Part shown: in pieces, positions 10,448 to 18,945 of the stretch
Position numbering within the stretch: position 1 is the first letter of the stretch
How the letters are laid out: each line of letters opens with the position of its first letter
NCBI GenBank assembly: GCA_002104905.1
Contig: MCFE01000785.1
Coordinates: forward strand, 1-36,465
DNA: 36,465 nucleotides
Source: Basidiobolus meristosporus CBS 931.73
Lineage: Eukaryota; Basidiobolomycota; Basidiobolomycetes; Basidiobolales; Basidiobolaceae
Reading direction: 5' to 3'
Translations under genes and position numbers: made by a program
The notes under the pieces: generated by a model
The model's input: only the letters and a program-made list of their open reading frames with translations
The model's database searches: none
What the model was told of the DNA's origin: nothing

Positions 10448-10640
10448 CACTGAAGGCATTGTGATAAGCTTTTCAGTTCTTGACATTGCTACTTTGTCTG
10501 TCAGTGGGTTCTCCACACTCTCAATAATGAAAGGTGTGGAGGCTTTGGTAGACAAACTGCCGTTCACTGCAAACTCATCTACCTGACTAGAGTGTGGCTC
10601 AACTGGCCACACTTCCAACTTGTGTGAAAACAACTGTTTT
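10448..10640 (-). pseudogene. Unknown CACTA second gene, element E2 (proximal piece)
   Basis: It continues the second gene interrupted by gypsy B. On the minus strand it reads VDEFAVNGSLSTKAST, then AMSRTEKLITMPSV up to the LTR junction, with no stop, whereas E3 and E4 each have a stop just before TMPSV. This shows that the region upstream of TMPSV belongs to the same protein. At about 10640, in a run of T, the sequence switches to Tnp2 on the opposite strand. Confidence 0.65.
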
Positions 10641-10671
10641 TTTTGCAAGTGGATCATCAATGCCAACTTGA

Positions 10672-11001
10672 CCCTATGAAGAATTATTGAGATGATCCCG
10701 TCAAATGGCCATCAGAAAGTTAATTTTCTGTGACTAAGAGGTACTGATCTTGTCAGAACACTGTCCAGAGACTGTTGAAAATAATTACACCCCAGATTTC
10801 ACAAAAAACTTTGTCAAAATTTTTCATCACAACAATGTATAAGTGGCTTTTGATTGGTTCCCTGCCAATTTGCTCACTTTCTGATCCTGGACACTCTATT
10901 GCCTCCTATGTTTGTGTGAATTAACTGGCTATTGCCTCTTTTTCACACTCCTTACTTCCTGACTCAACCGTTTCTCTTACTTTTCATATGTACATATTGA
11001 T
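10672..11001. repeat. E3 second-gene-side terminal region
   Basis: It begins with the CCCTATGA terminal motif. It contains GATCCCGTCAAATGGCCATC and GATCTTGTCAG-ACACTGTCC units, variants of which occur at both ends of the other CACTA copies. No coding sequence is seen. Confidence 0.75.
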
Positions 11002-12411
11002 TTATTTCCGTTGAAACTTCATTTGTACCTTGGTTGCCAATTGTATTGACCTATACAAGTCTCTATACACTACACTAATATTAAGCCCAGCCCCACACTC
11101 AACAATTAACTCCATTAAAATCCACCACTCTTTGTGTGTTTCTGCTGTAATGCTCTGGTTCCATGACTTTGGTGGAAACCTAATGGCTTTATGCCAATGT
11201 TCATTCACTGGTTCCCACATGTCCTTATCTTCAGTTGGCACTACAAGGTCTAGCTCCTCATCTGCCAGTCTTTGCAATAAATCCTTGCAATATTCCCGTG
11301 CGTTTTCTTGAGCACTGCTCTTGAAGAAGTACTGCAACCTCTTGGTGTGCCTTTCAATGTTCCAAAACTCCACTGAAGGCATTGTGATAGTCTTTCAAGC
11401 TCTTGACATTGTAGACTTCTCTGTCAGTGGGATCTCCACCCTGTCAACAATGGAGGCTGTGTAGGCTGTGGTAGACAAGTCACCTTTTTCAGCAAACTCA
11501 TCTACCTTGCTGGAGTGTAGCTCAGCTGGTTACGCTTCCAGCTCTTGTGAAAACAGCTGCTTTCTTGTTGGTAATTCTTCTTGGCTATGATGGGATTCAG
11601 TCTGTTCCTGCCTTGCGGCGTTAATTGGCAAGAACTGCAGTTTTTTTTGCATGTCTCCCTGTCTCAGGCTTAGGTAGACATTTTTCCCTTTACCTATTCC
11701 TTTATCACTGCCAGGTCTTTTACTGCTACTTTGTCTGAGTGCTTCTTGTAAAGAACTAGGTTTTCTCCTGGATAAATTCTACTCTGATCCATCTGTTTTG
11801 GCTTGCTTGTCCCTTGCTGGCACTCTTGTTGCAACCTGACGTTTCTTTTCAGCTTGTTTTGAGCTTTCAACAATAGTTGTGACAGGCTCCTACAATAGAG
11901 GTTGGTTTTTATCACTGCCAGGTCCTTCACTGCTACTTTAACTGGGTGCTTCTTGAGTGGTGCTAGGCTTTTTCCTTGATAAATGTTGTGCTGGTGCATC
12001 CATGTTTGCCTGCTTGTCCCTAATTGGCACTCTTCCAGCTGCCTGATGTCTCATTAATGCTTGTCTGGAGCTTTCAGCCCTGCTTGTAATGGGCTCTTGA
12101 GGAAGCCGCTGGTTTTTAGCCATGGCACCCTTGTTCTTCTGCCTTTGATAGTCTCCACTATTCTTAAGATACTTTCTTATCAGACCAGCTTATGGCTCTG
12201 CAGAGGTTCTCAATTGCCTAATTGACTGAGGGCCTGAGGAGTCCGCATTATTACCTTCAATGGGTACACTGTCTACAGGGCTTTTTTTGGATGTAGCCCC
12301 ACTTGTTGCACTGAATGTCAAAGCAAGCTGTTGTCCAACCATTCTTCTGTTACTGTCAGCAGTGGGGTTTGGTTGAGAACCAGACAATGTTGCTTTATTC
12401 TTTGGCAGCAT
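11002..12411 (-). pseudogene. Unknown second gene of the CACTA family, E3 copy
   Basis: It starts at ATG 12411 (MLPKNKATLSGSQPN), 221 bases from and divergent to Tnp2. The N-terminal 73 codons are open. A deletion of about 650 bases relative to E4 lies near 12190. Next comes a Lys/Gln/Ser-rich part with two repeats of 69 codons, broken by stops and frame changes. Last is an open 126-codon stretch (11382-11002) with Trp-rich blocks EFWNIERHTKRLQYFF, DMWEPVNEHWHKAIRF and ETHKEWW. I do not recognise the C-terminal domain. By position it corresponds to the second (TnpA-like) gene of plant CACTA elements, but no sequence link is visible. TnpA binds subterminal repeats in En/Spm; that role here is a guess. 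Confidence 0.7.
11700..12125 (-). repeat. Tandem coding repeats (207 bp, 69 codons) in the second gene of E3
   Basis: The motif CCAGGTC-TT-ACTGCTACTTT begins at 11711 and again at 11918, exactly 207 bases apart. The surrounding bases also recur (GGCTCCTACAATAGAGG and GGCTCTTGAGGAAGCCG, about 208 apart). In protein the unit carries KVAVKDLAVIK and a Tyr-Arg-Ser-rich stretch. The same array in E4 is spaced 197 bases, which breaks its frame. Confidence 0.75.
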
Positions 12412-12632
12412 ATATATGGAAGTGAGTCAAACCAAAGGGGTAATGTGTTGCATATACAGGTGTATGTGGTGCCAAAATTTTGTTTATAATGCTTACTATG
12501 GCAGGTCATCATTGAGTCTTACATTCATGTAGGTGCAATGTCTCAAATACAAGACTGTCTTAAGTTCACATGAGTATTGACCAAAAAGTGATATAATAGC
12601 GTTACATTGTTGAAGGTCAAACTGTTTGCCCT
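12412..12632. promoter_or_regulatory. Divergent promoter of E3
   Basis: This short gap separates two divergent start codons. It is conserved in E1 (18168-18389), E4 (23387-23607) and E5 (split by H2). A TATA-like GCATTATAAAC-type box faces the second gene and GTGATATAATAGCG faces Tnp2. Conserved blocks between them include TCTTGTATTTGAGAC (on the minus strand). Promoter function is inferred from layout and conservation. Confidence 0.6.
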
Positions 12633-12917
12633 ATGGACAAGACTACTTTGACTCAATGCTGTAAGAGAAGAGAAAAAAGACCATGTGGCTATTGTGGCAA
12701 GCCTCTGAGCCATAAGCCATGCAGACAGCATAGGAAGTATTACAAGGATCATGGCCAGTGTTTTGCCACCCAAGTCATATTTGACCATTCATTGGTCACT
12801 ACTGTACCAACATTATCTTGCCGGCCAGTTGATACTTCAAAATTGGCACCTGGCCATCTTTGTCACCTTGCGCAAACTGAGTCAGGTGAGTTTGTGACAC
12901 CTTTAGGCTCACCTCAG
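12633..12917 (+). pseudogene. Tnp2-like transposase, N-terminal 95 codons only, element E3
   Basis: It starts MDKTTLTQCCKRREKRPCGY. A zinc-finger-like C-x2-C pair (PCGYCGK) with later Cys/His (SHKPCRQH) lies near residues 18-33, as in fungal Tnp2 proteins. The homology to E1, E4 and E5 ends at about 12917, at CCTCAG, where Harbinger sequence begins. The open frame runs another 16 codons into that sequence before stopping at 12965. The DDE-like core is absent. Confidence 0.8.
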
Positions 12918-14463
12918 CTGGTTAATTGGTCCAAAAGTATCCTGAAGCTCTCAGCCCCCAATTGACTCATTGACTACTAAACAAGCTACCTGATGTGCCA
13001 TTAAATATCCAATTTTGCCCATTAAGCAAGTAAATCCGTGATCCTAGTGATTGGACAAGGTGTCATAGCTAGTACACAACCAATTGTATAGGTGCAAATC
13101 AGATCAAATGGCTGTACTGGTGCCACAGATTATGTATACATATGCAGGGTGTTTATTTATAGGCGTCCTGTCTCAAATGTGAGATGACCTTAATATTGCT
13201 TATATCAAAATCTTAGTGATCACTGATTTGCAATGGCTTGATGCGGATTGCAAAAAAAAATGCGTTGTTTGGATCATTGCAAATAATAGCAATCCAATGC
13301 AATTGCATCATCTTCTCCTAGGCTTTTTTCTCACAGGGATTACTACTGAAGCATTTGGTAGTGATTCACTTTGCACACCTAAACCTCTTTCTTGTTGACT
13401 ATCCTCTTGGCTACTTGTGTATTTGTAGTCAGTATTTTGCCTCCTAGTTGATGAGTGCAATGCTGCAGCTAGGCCATGCTGAGTTGTTCCAGATGATGCA
13501 ACTAAGCTGGCCTGCAGTGCTACACACTGACGCATTCTTTTACTTGCCAAAGGCTCTGGTGGTGGAGGCACTTCATGTGGGTCATCATCTGTCAGTCCAC
13601 CAGAAGAAACCTGCGGATGGTCAGGTGTAATGGCACACGCAGACGCAACTTGATGCCCTGGCATTGCCCTTGGCTGAGTTTGATATGATGCCGCTTGTTG
13701 ATGTGACTTGGCCCACTCCAATGGACTTGTGTCTTTTTGAGCAGTTTGGCAGGTTCTGGTGGTTTTGCTCTGAAGCACGCACATTGACCCAATATGCATT
13801 GAGTCAATGCAGAGTGCTCTTGTGAAGGGTGTTGGCATAGTTTGGACTGACGTGTGCTGGTGCGCTGAAGTTGCAAGGGATGGTAAGGAATCCAGCAAGG
13901 CATGCTGGCACAATCTAGACAATGTTGCTTGCAGTCTGTATTCCTCCTCTTGAAGCTCACCTTCTGATTCCTTGAGGTATTCACTTACCCTCTGACTAAT
14001 ACTTTGCAACTGTTGCCTGGATGAGTCCTGTGTATATTGCTCTTGGAAGCCACTTAGCTCTACTAATATATCACATAATACATTAGTCATTTGAGGCAAA
14101 AACTCATTCAAAATCTCTGTGGTTCCCAAAGTCAATGCACAAACGGATGTGTCCGGCCCATACCATGCAAATTGCATGCAAAATTGTACCCACACGGCTT
14201 CCTCATTAAATCCCCTCAATCTCAGCTCATTCTTGATTTCAATACTTGTCTTGTTATATATCTTCTTACATAAATCTGCTGGCATCTTAATGTAGTACTC
14301 ATGCCACAGCTTTCTACTCAGGTTCTTCCATCTCTGTTGACTCTCCAAGGTATCTAGTTCTGCAAGATTAATCAGTAGTGCCCAGAAATCTGTATGAGGG
14401 CTCATCATAGACACTTGGGCCATACTGAAATCATTTGGTGAGAACTTGAGCAGATCCAACTTT
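12918..14463 (-). mobile_element. Captured Harbinger fragment H1 inside E3
   Basis: From GGTTAATTGGTCCAAAAG it is collinear with H3 from about 33838 to 35358. It includes the conserved non-coding part and the unknown Harbinger gene. It lacks both Harbinger ends and the transposase. The left junction is in a shared CCTCAG/TCTCAG; the right junction abuts a T-run, then Tnp2 C-terminal sequence. It replaces the middle of Tnp2, so it looks like a capture with deletion rather than a transposition. Confidence 0.87.
13308..14423 (-). CDS. Harbinger-associated protein of unknown function, 371 residues, uninterrupted (H1 copy)
   Basis: It is open from ATG 14423 (MAQVSMMSPHTDFWALL) to the stop at 13308, and is among the longest clean frames in the window. 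The frame is open a further 12 codons upstream without an ATG. H2 and H3 copies start earlier, at an MVPI ATG, in sequence that H1 lacks. The first 170 residues are the conserved part, with W/L-rich helices (FWALLINLAELD, RWKNLSRKLWHEY) and KKIYNKTSIEIKNELR. A Gln/Ser/Thr/Pro-rich stretch follows, and the C-terminus is basic (RKKPRRR), a likely nuclear signal. Canonical Harbinger elements encode a Myb/SANT DNA-binding partner; the position fits, but I cannot confirm such a domain. H2 and H3 copies contain stops. Confidence 0.6.
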   Translation of the reverse strand: MAQVSMMSPHTDFWALLINLAELDTLESQQRWKNLSRKLWHEYYIKMPADLCKKIYNKTSIEIKNELRLRGFNEEAVWVQFCMQFAWYGPDTSVCALTLGTTEILNEFLPQMTNVLCDILVELSGFQEQYTQDSSRQQLQSISQRVSEYLKESEGELQEEEYRLQATLSRLCQHALLDSLPSLATSAHQHTSVQTMPTPFTRALCIDSMHIGSMCVLQSKTTRTCQTAQKDTSPLEWAKSHQQAASYQTQPRAMPGHQVASACAITPDHPQVSSGGLTDDDPHEVPPPPEPLASKRMRQCVALQASLVASSGTTQHGLAAALHSSTRRQNTDYKYTSSQEDSQQERGLGVQSESLPNASVVIPVRKKPRRR

Positions 14464-14474
14464 ACCTTTTTTTT

Positions 14475-14781
14475 TGGGAGAAGGAATATATTGGCTAAAT
14501 ACCAAAAAGTTCTTTGCAGATTTTCAGGAGGTATTCATGGCAGAAGTGCAACAACCATGCATATGTCTGCAAGATGTATATGCTACCAGCAGTTGAAAGT
14601 ATATGGCAACTTTGCAAGAATCACACTAAAAAGCCGTAAAGTTGAGGTGATAGAAGTATGTCAATTGCGGCAGGTTTGTGCATTTGTAGAGGTTAGTAAG
14701 CAGGAGGCCATAGCATTTTTTGATTCTAGCTACATGTGGAATACCAAAGGTGGCAGTGGGCAAGTAAATAATGAGGGGTGA
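14475..14781 (+). pseudogene. Tnp2-like transposase, C-terminal domain, element E3
   Basis: Homology to the other CACTA copies resumes at GGGAGAAGGAATATATTGG. The readable part is SARCICYQQLKVYGNFARIT, then VCQLRQVCAFVEVSKQEAIA, ending with a TGA at 14779-14781 at the same place as in E4 and E5. One frame change occurs near its middle. It is separated from the N-terminal part by H1. Confidence 0.75.
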
Positions 14782-15240
14782 TTCTACAGTGAAAAAATAT
14801 GGTTAGCACAAGGGGAGTTAGAAAAAGGAAATACCATTTGGTAAATTGGTATGGTAGCATTATACAGAACCAACAGCAGGCCATCATACTGCCAATGAAA
14901 AGCCATCAGAGTCTTGCTATGAGGCCATCAAAACACCGTCAAGTTTCTTGCCATAAGGCAATTGGAAGTCCTGGCCATCTGGATCCACTTAAGATAGTAA
15001 TAGAGCACTGAAAGACTACAACAATACCATGCAAATATTGTCACAACACCAATCAAAAACTGTCAAGTTTTATCCCTTTATTTGGCTGTAAAATTTGCAG
15101 AACACCGTCATGATCTTGTTATAAGATTGTCAAGAGGGTCACTAATATCAAGCTGCTGTTATTATGATGGTCTCTGAACAGGATCTTGACGGATGATCCA
15201 GATTGGATCCACCCGTGGGACCAAATTATCTTTCATAGGG
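14782..15240. repeat. E3 Tnp2-side terminal region with short repeats
   Basis: ATCAAAACACCGTCAAGTTT at about 14928 recurs as ATCAAAAACTGTCAAGTTT at about 15053. Further variants are ACACCGTCATGATC, AGATTGTCAAGAGG and, inverted, GATCTTGACGGATG. Such arrays of short direct and inverted motifs next to the ends are characteristic of CACTA elements. The last 20 bases are the inverted terminal motif. Confidence 0.72.
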
Positions 15241-15243
15241 TGA

Positions 15244-16109
15244 CACATAGAGCTTTTTTGCAAAGTGTCTGTGATGAGATCTGAGTGGCTATACTACAAG
15301 CATAAAGCTGAACCTGTAGATCTCTGCCACCACTGTATCCATTTGCTACTTCATCTTGCTTGGTGTGTCAAGAATATTGGACCTTGCTTTACCTTTTGGA
15401 GTTTATTATGGAGTAGATGTGTGGGGAGATAGGAATATAAGCCAAGTTGCAGCCACTACCATATCTTAATCTCAACAAGAATCTTACCTTCAAATCTTTC
15501 ATGCATGTGATGAGTTGGCACATGGAGGGCAGCCACAAAGACTTGGAAAATAATGAGGACGGAAGCTCTTGTAGAGCCACCTCTGCCTATGGCATTAAGA
15601 AGCTAAGCAGCCTCAATGCATGGGTAACCAGTCCAGTAGTGCAAAGTTGGGCTAGGTGCAACAAGCAACTAATTTTTATCAGGAAAAACCTACCCAGGTA
15701 TGCCAGACTTCTCTTGGTCACAAGCCAATTTCTACACCAATCAATATAGCATCACACAAACAAGAGTCAGGACACACCAATAAGGGGGACTAGAATTCAG
15801 CAGAGAGAAGGAATATATTGGCTAAATACCAAAAAGTTCTTTGCAGATATTCAGGAGGTATTCATGGCAGAAGTGGCAGCAGCCAAGCATATATTTGCAA
15901 GATGTATATGTTACCAGCAATACAAGGTATATGCCAACTTTGCAAGCGTCACACTAAAAAGCTGTAAAGTTGAGGTGATAGAAGTATATCAATTACAGCA
16001 GGTGTGCATGTTTGTAGAAGTTAGTAAGCAGGAGGCCATAGCATTTTTTGATTCTAGCTATATGTGGAATACCAAATGTGGTGGTGGGTACGCAAATAAA
16101 GAAGGGTGA
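15244..16109 (+). pseudogene. Tnp2-like transposase, C-terminal part, element E2
   Basis: It continues from 10641-10671, the 31 bases left of E3. It reads EWLYYKHKAEP-like sequence, HLLLHLAWCVKN, the GP-FTFW region, then LNLNKNLTFKSFMHVMSWHM. The final domain (15864-16109) is cleaner: KHIFARCICYQQYKVYANFA and VCMFVEVSKQEAIAFF, with the stop at 16107-16109. The block between has frame changes. The N-terminal two thirds is deleted in E2. Confidence 0.78.
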
Positions 16110-16541
16110 TTCAGCTGTGGAATATATGAATTGCGCAAGGGGAGGTAGAAAAAGGAATTACCATTTGGTAAATTGGTATGGTAGCATCATACAAACCAGT
16201 GGCAGGCCATCATACTGCCAAAAAAAAGCCATCAGAGTCTTGCTGTGAGGCCATCAAAATACCGTCAAGTTTCTTACCATATAAGACAATTGGAAGTCCT
16301 GGCCAGCTGGATCCACTTAAAATATGCCATGCCACCCTTGGCCTATTGCTGTACAAACATTGTTATATTTTATCAACTTTATTTTGCTGTAAAGCTAGTA
16401 AAATGCCATTGTGATCCTGTCACCAGATTGTGCAGATGGTCATCAATTCCAGGCTGCTGGTAATTTAGCAGTCTCCTGATGGGATCTTAACAGTTAGTCT
16501 GGACTGGATCCACCTGTGGGACCATTTTATTTATCATAGGG
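16110..16541. repeat. E2 Tnp2-side terminal region
   Basis: It is homologous to 14782-15240 of E3. It carries GCCATCAAAATACCGTCAAG, GATCCCATC-type and TGGATCCACCTGTGGGACC blocks, then the inverted end TTTATCATAGGG at 16541. It has no gene of its own. Confidence 0.75.
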
Positions 16542-18167
16542 CTTAGGGTGGCAGCTACTCTGTAAAATCTAGCCAATTCTTACAAGTTTCTCTGGTATCT
16601 CAAAGGGCACATTTAGCTTGAAATGCCCCACATACAATTAGGTCTCCAGTATAGGGATATTTTGAAATGCATGCGCATTGCTCATGGTAGAAAGCTTTTG
16701 CTGCAACAGATACTCTTTATCTAAAATATCTCTAGTTTCCAATTAATCCCATTTTCTGGCCAATGGCTTATAGCTTGCCAACATTGATGCAATTGCACAC
16801 TGATTTCTGTACATTCTCTCTGCAGAAACATGATGTTCTTAGTGCTTGTGTTTGGGCAGTAGTAATATGTGAGTTATGGAGTAAGTCCCCTGGATCTCAC
16901 ACTTTTGATAGCAATGCCACCTATTTTGCCCAGAAAAGCTGGCCATCTTGCTGATGGCTGGGGTATCACCAGTTCAGACACTAATATGCGCTTTTACATG
17001 ATAACCATTTACTGTCATCCTGCTGGAAAGCATACAAAACTCATCCAGCAATGTATACAGGTAGCTATCCTGGTTGGAGAGTGATTTAGGCCCAGATATC
17101 AGTGAGACTACTATCAGATTATTGCTCTGATACCACAAGATAGGCAGCAGATTTGGGTCAATGAGAACCAGTAGCCAACAAGATTTGCTGGTAGATTACT
17201 TGCTGAATGCAAATCCATCAAGTGCAAAGGCAAAGGCATGCTCATACATACCTTCATGGTAGCCCTTGCTTCTAAGCTGTTTGCAATGTTAACCATCAAA
17301 TATATCTCATATGCTTGAGCTTGATTAATACTCAGTGCAGTATATATAGTGTCACAATACTTGTTGCACTGCATAAGCTTCTTCATATGGGGTATCACCA
17401 AAATATATCTGGAATGTAACCAATAATGATGGATTCCTGACAAGTTTGACACATTACAATGGTAGCATTTTCTGATGCTAATGCCATGTAACTGTTAGCA
17501 CATGCTGGTGTCAGGATGGTCTCTGGGTCATATGTTGCCAGCTGCATGATGGTTTTCCATTTATATGTTGTACATGGTAGATTACATCCTAGGATGTATT
17601 TGGCAAGAAGTAGTAGTAAATCCTCAAAGCCCCCATAACTGATATTTGTGGAAATGCACCACTTCTCTAGCCACAACATCCAATTATTTGCCAGTGTATG
17701 GATTATTGGGCTCACATGACTCCAGAAAGTATCCTTAGAATTTCTTTCCACAGGTGTTGTCTCATTGCATTTTGGTATATTATCAGGCTCATGCAGGATA
17801 CTGTAATTAAGGAAGATAGGTTGACAATCCATCAGTGAGCCTGCTTCTTTGGATCTATCACTCTGTGCACCATATTCAGAAGGCTGGGGTGTGCCTAAAG
17901 ATGTCACAAAATCTTCTGACTCAGTTTGTGCAAGGTGACAAGTATGGCTGGATGCTATTATACATGTATCAAATGGCCAGCAAGATATTGTTGGTGCAGT
18001 AGTGACTGGTGAATGGTCAAACTTGACTTGTGTGGCCAAACACTGACCATGATCCTTGTAATACTTCCTATGCTGTCAGCATGCTCTCTATCTGAGAGGC
18101 TTGCTACAGTAGCCATGTGGTCTTTTTCTCATCTCTTATGGCATAAAGTCAAAGTAGTCTTGTCCAT
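16542..18167 (-). pseudogene. Tnp2-like transposase, N-terminal and central part, element E1
   Basis: The start is ATG at 18167 (MDKTTLTLCHKR), followed by a stop and a one-base deletion in the zinc-finger region. The longest clean stretch is 18039-17395 (214 residues): MLWLEKWCIST, GGFEDLLLLLAK, MQLATYDPETI and a C-x2-C (VMCQTCQES). The Tnp2 core follows in decayed form: LDGF near 17210, then sequence equivalent to NLPP and SGPK of E5. Homology continues to 16542, where E2 interrupts. Tnp2 cuts and joins the element ends; this copy is dead. Confidence 0.82.
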
Positions 18168-18389
18168 GGGGCAAACAGCTTGACCTTCAACAACATAACA
18201 CTATTGTATCACTTTTTGGTCAATACTCATGTGAATTTAAGACAGTCTTGTATTTGAGTCTTTTCACCCACATGAATGCAAGATTCAATGATGACCCATT
18301 ATAGTTAGTATTATAAATAAAGTTGTGGCACCACAAATACACATATATGTAACACTATACCCCTTTTGTTTTGACTCACTTCCACATAT
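18168..18389. promoter_or_regulatory. Divergent promoter of E1
   Basis: It is the same layout and sequence as 12412-12632, inverted. TATTATAAATAAAGTTGTGGC faces the second gene remnant, and TGTATCACTTTTTGG (reverse of the Tnp2-facing block) faces Tnp2. Function is inferred. Confidence 0.55.
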
Positions 18390-18470
18390 ATGCCACCAAC
18401 AAATAAAGCAAAGTTGTCTGGTGCCCATACTGCTGGAGTTGGGTATAGGGACTTGTATAGGTTAATATAA
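18390..18470 (+). pseudogene. Remnant of the CACTA second gene, E1: first 16 codons fused to the C-terminal end
   Basis: ATG 18390 gives MPPTNKAKLSGAHTAG, matching the start of the E3 and E5 genes. It is followed at once by VGYRDLYRLI, which matches the very C-terminal VYRDLYR of the E3 gene, then TAA. Everything between has been deleted, so only a 26-residue reading frame is left. It is probably not functional. Confidence 0.7.
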
Positions 18471-18945
18471 CTAGCAATTAAGGTACAACATAGATTAAAT
18501 GGATATAGATCAATACGTAGGCATGAAAAGTAAGAGAAACAGTTGAGTCAGGTATTAAGGAGTGTGAAAAAGAGGCAATAGCCAATCAATGCACACAAAT
18601 ATAGGAGGTGATAGAATGTCCAGGATCAGAAAGTGAGAAAATTGGTAGAGAGTCAATCAAAGGCCACTTTTGGATTGTTGTCATGCAATGTTTAAGTTTT
18701 TTGTGATATTGGGGTGCAATTCTTTTATGATCTTTGCATGGTGTCTTGTTAGCAGAGAGCCAATCAAAAGCTACCTCTGTATTGCTGTGACAAAAAACTT
18801 TGACCAAGTTTTTTGTGATATCTGGGGTGCAATTGTTTTTGATGGCCTTTGCACAGTGTCCTGATGAGATCAGTATCTCTTAGTCACAGAACTTGGATTT
18901 TTTGATGGCCTTTTGACAGGATCATCACAATAATCTCACATAGGG
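18471..18945. repeat. E1 second-gene-side terminal region
   Basis: On the reverse strand it is homologous to 10672-11001. It holds two tandem copies of a block ending in ACCAAGTTTTTTGTGATATCTGGGG-like sequence (18695-18720 and 18805-18835). It then has TTTTTTGATGGCCTTTTGAC, AGGATCATCACAATAATCTC and the inverted end CATAGGG. No gene is visible. Confidence 0.72.

Larger units (their letters stand above)
10672..15240. mobile_element. CACTA element E3 (4,569 bp), chimeric and non-autonomous
   Basis: Left end CCCTATGAAGAATTATTG starts at 10672. The right end, read inward from 15240, is CCCTATGAAAGATAATTT. Both are flanked by TGA (10669-10671 and 15241-15243), a three-base target duplication. Removing the element and one TGA restores a Tnp2 sequence, CCAACTTGACAC, matching the uninterrupted E5 gene. 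Inside are the second gene (minus), the divergent promoter, the first 95 codons of Tnp2, a Harbinger fragment (H1), and the Tnp2 C-terminal domain. The catalytic centre of Tnp2 is absent. Confidence 0.93.
5337..16541. mobile_element. CACTA element E2, internally deleted, carrying gypsy B and E3
   Basis: The left end CCCTATGAAAAG starts at 5337. The right end, read inward from 16541, is CCCTATGATAAA. Its own sequence is 5337-5968, 10448-10671 and 15244-16541. It holds the C-terminal part of the second gene (minus) and the C-terminal part of Tnp2 (plus), joined at about 10640 with the centre of the element missing, so it is non-autonomous. It lies inside E1 Tnp2. Left flank ACTGA and right flank CTTAG are not a clean duplication of the target. 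Confidence 0.85.
3624..18945. mobile_element. CACTA (En/Spm-type) element E1, interrupted by E2
   Basis: The left end is CCCGTATGAAAAAT at 3624 and the right end reads inward as CCCTATGTGAGATTATTG from 18945. Its own sequence is 3624-5336 plus 16542-18945. Tnp2 runs leftward from 18167 and the remnant of the second gene runs rightward from 18390. The halves join in register: Tnp2 leaves off in E1 at 5336 and resumes at 16542 with CTTAGGGTGGCAGC, matching the uninterrupted E5 copy at about 27780. I do not find a matching target duplication at its ends. Confidence 0.85.

Noticed and set aside
10376-10666. A 96-codon minus-strand frame read as a gene
   Set aside because: It is a chance fusion across the junction between the E2 second gene and the gypsy B LTR.
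14457-14459. Start of the H1 protein at 14459
   Set aside because: That codon is TTG. The first ATG in frame is at 14423.
15389-15580. Minus-strand frame (MALQELPSSLFSKS...) as a gene
   Set aside because: It is antisense to the Tnp2 C-terminal part of E2. The same type of shadow occurs at 4797-5045 and 27242-27493.
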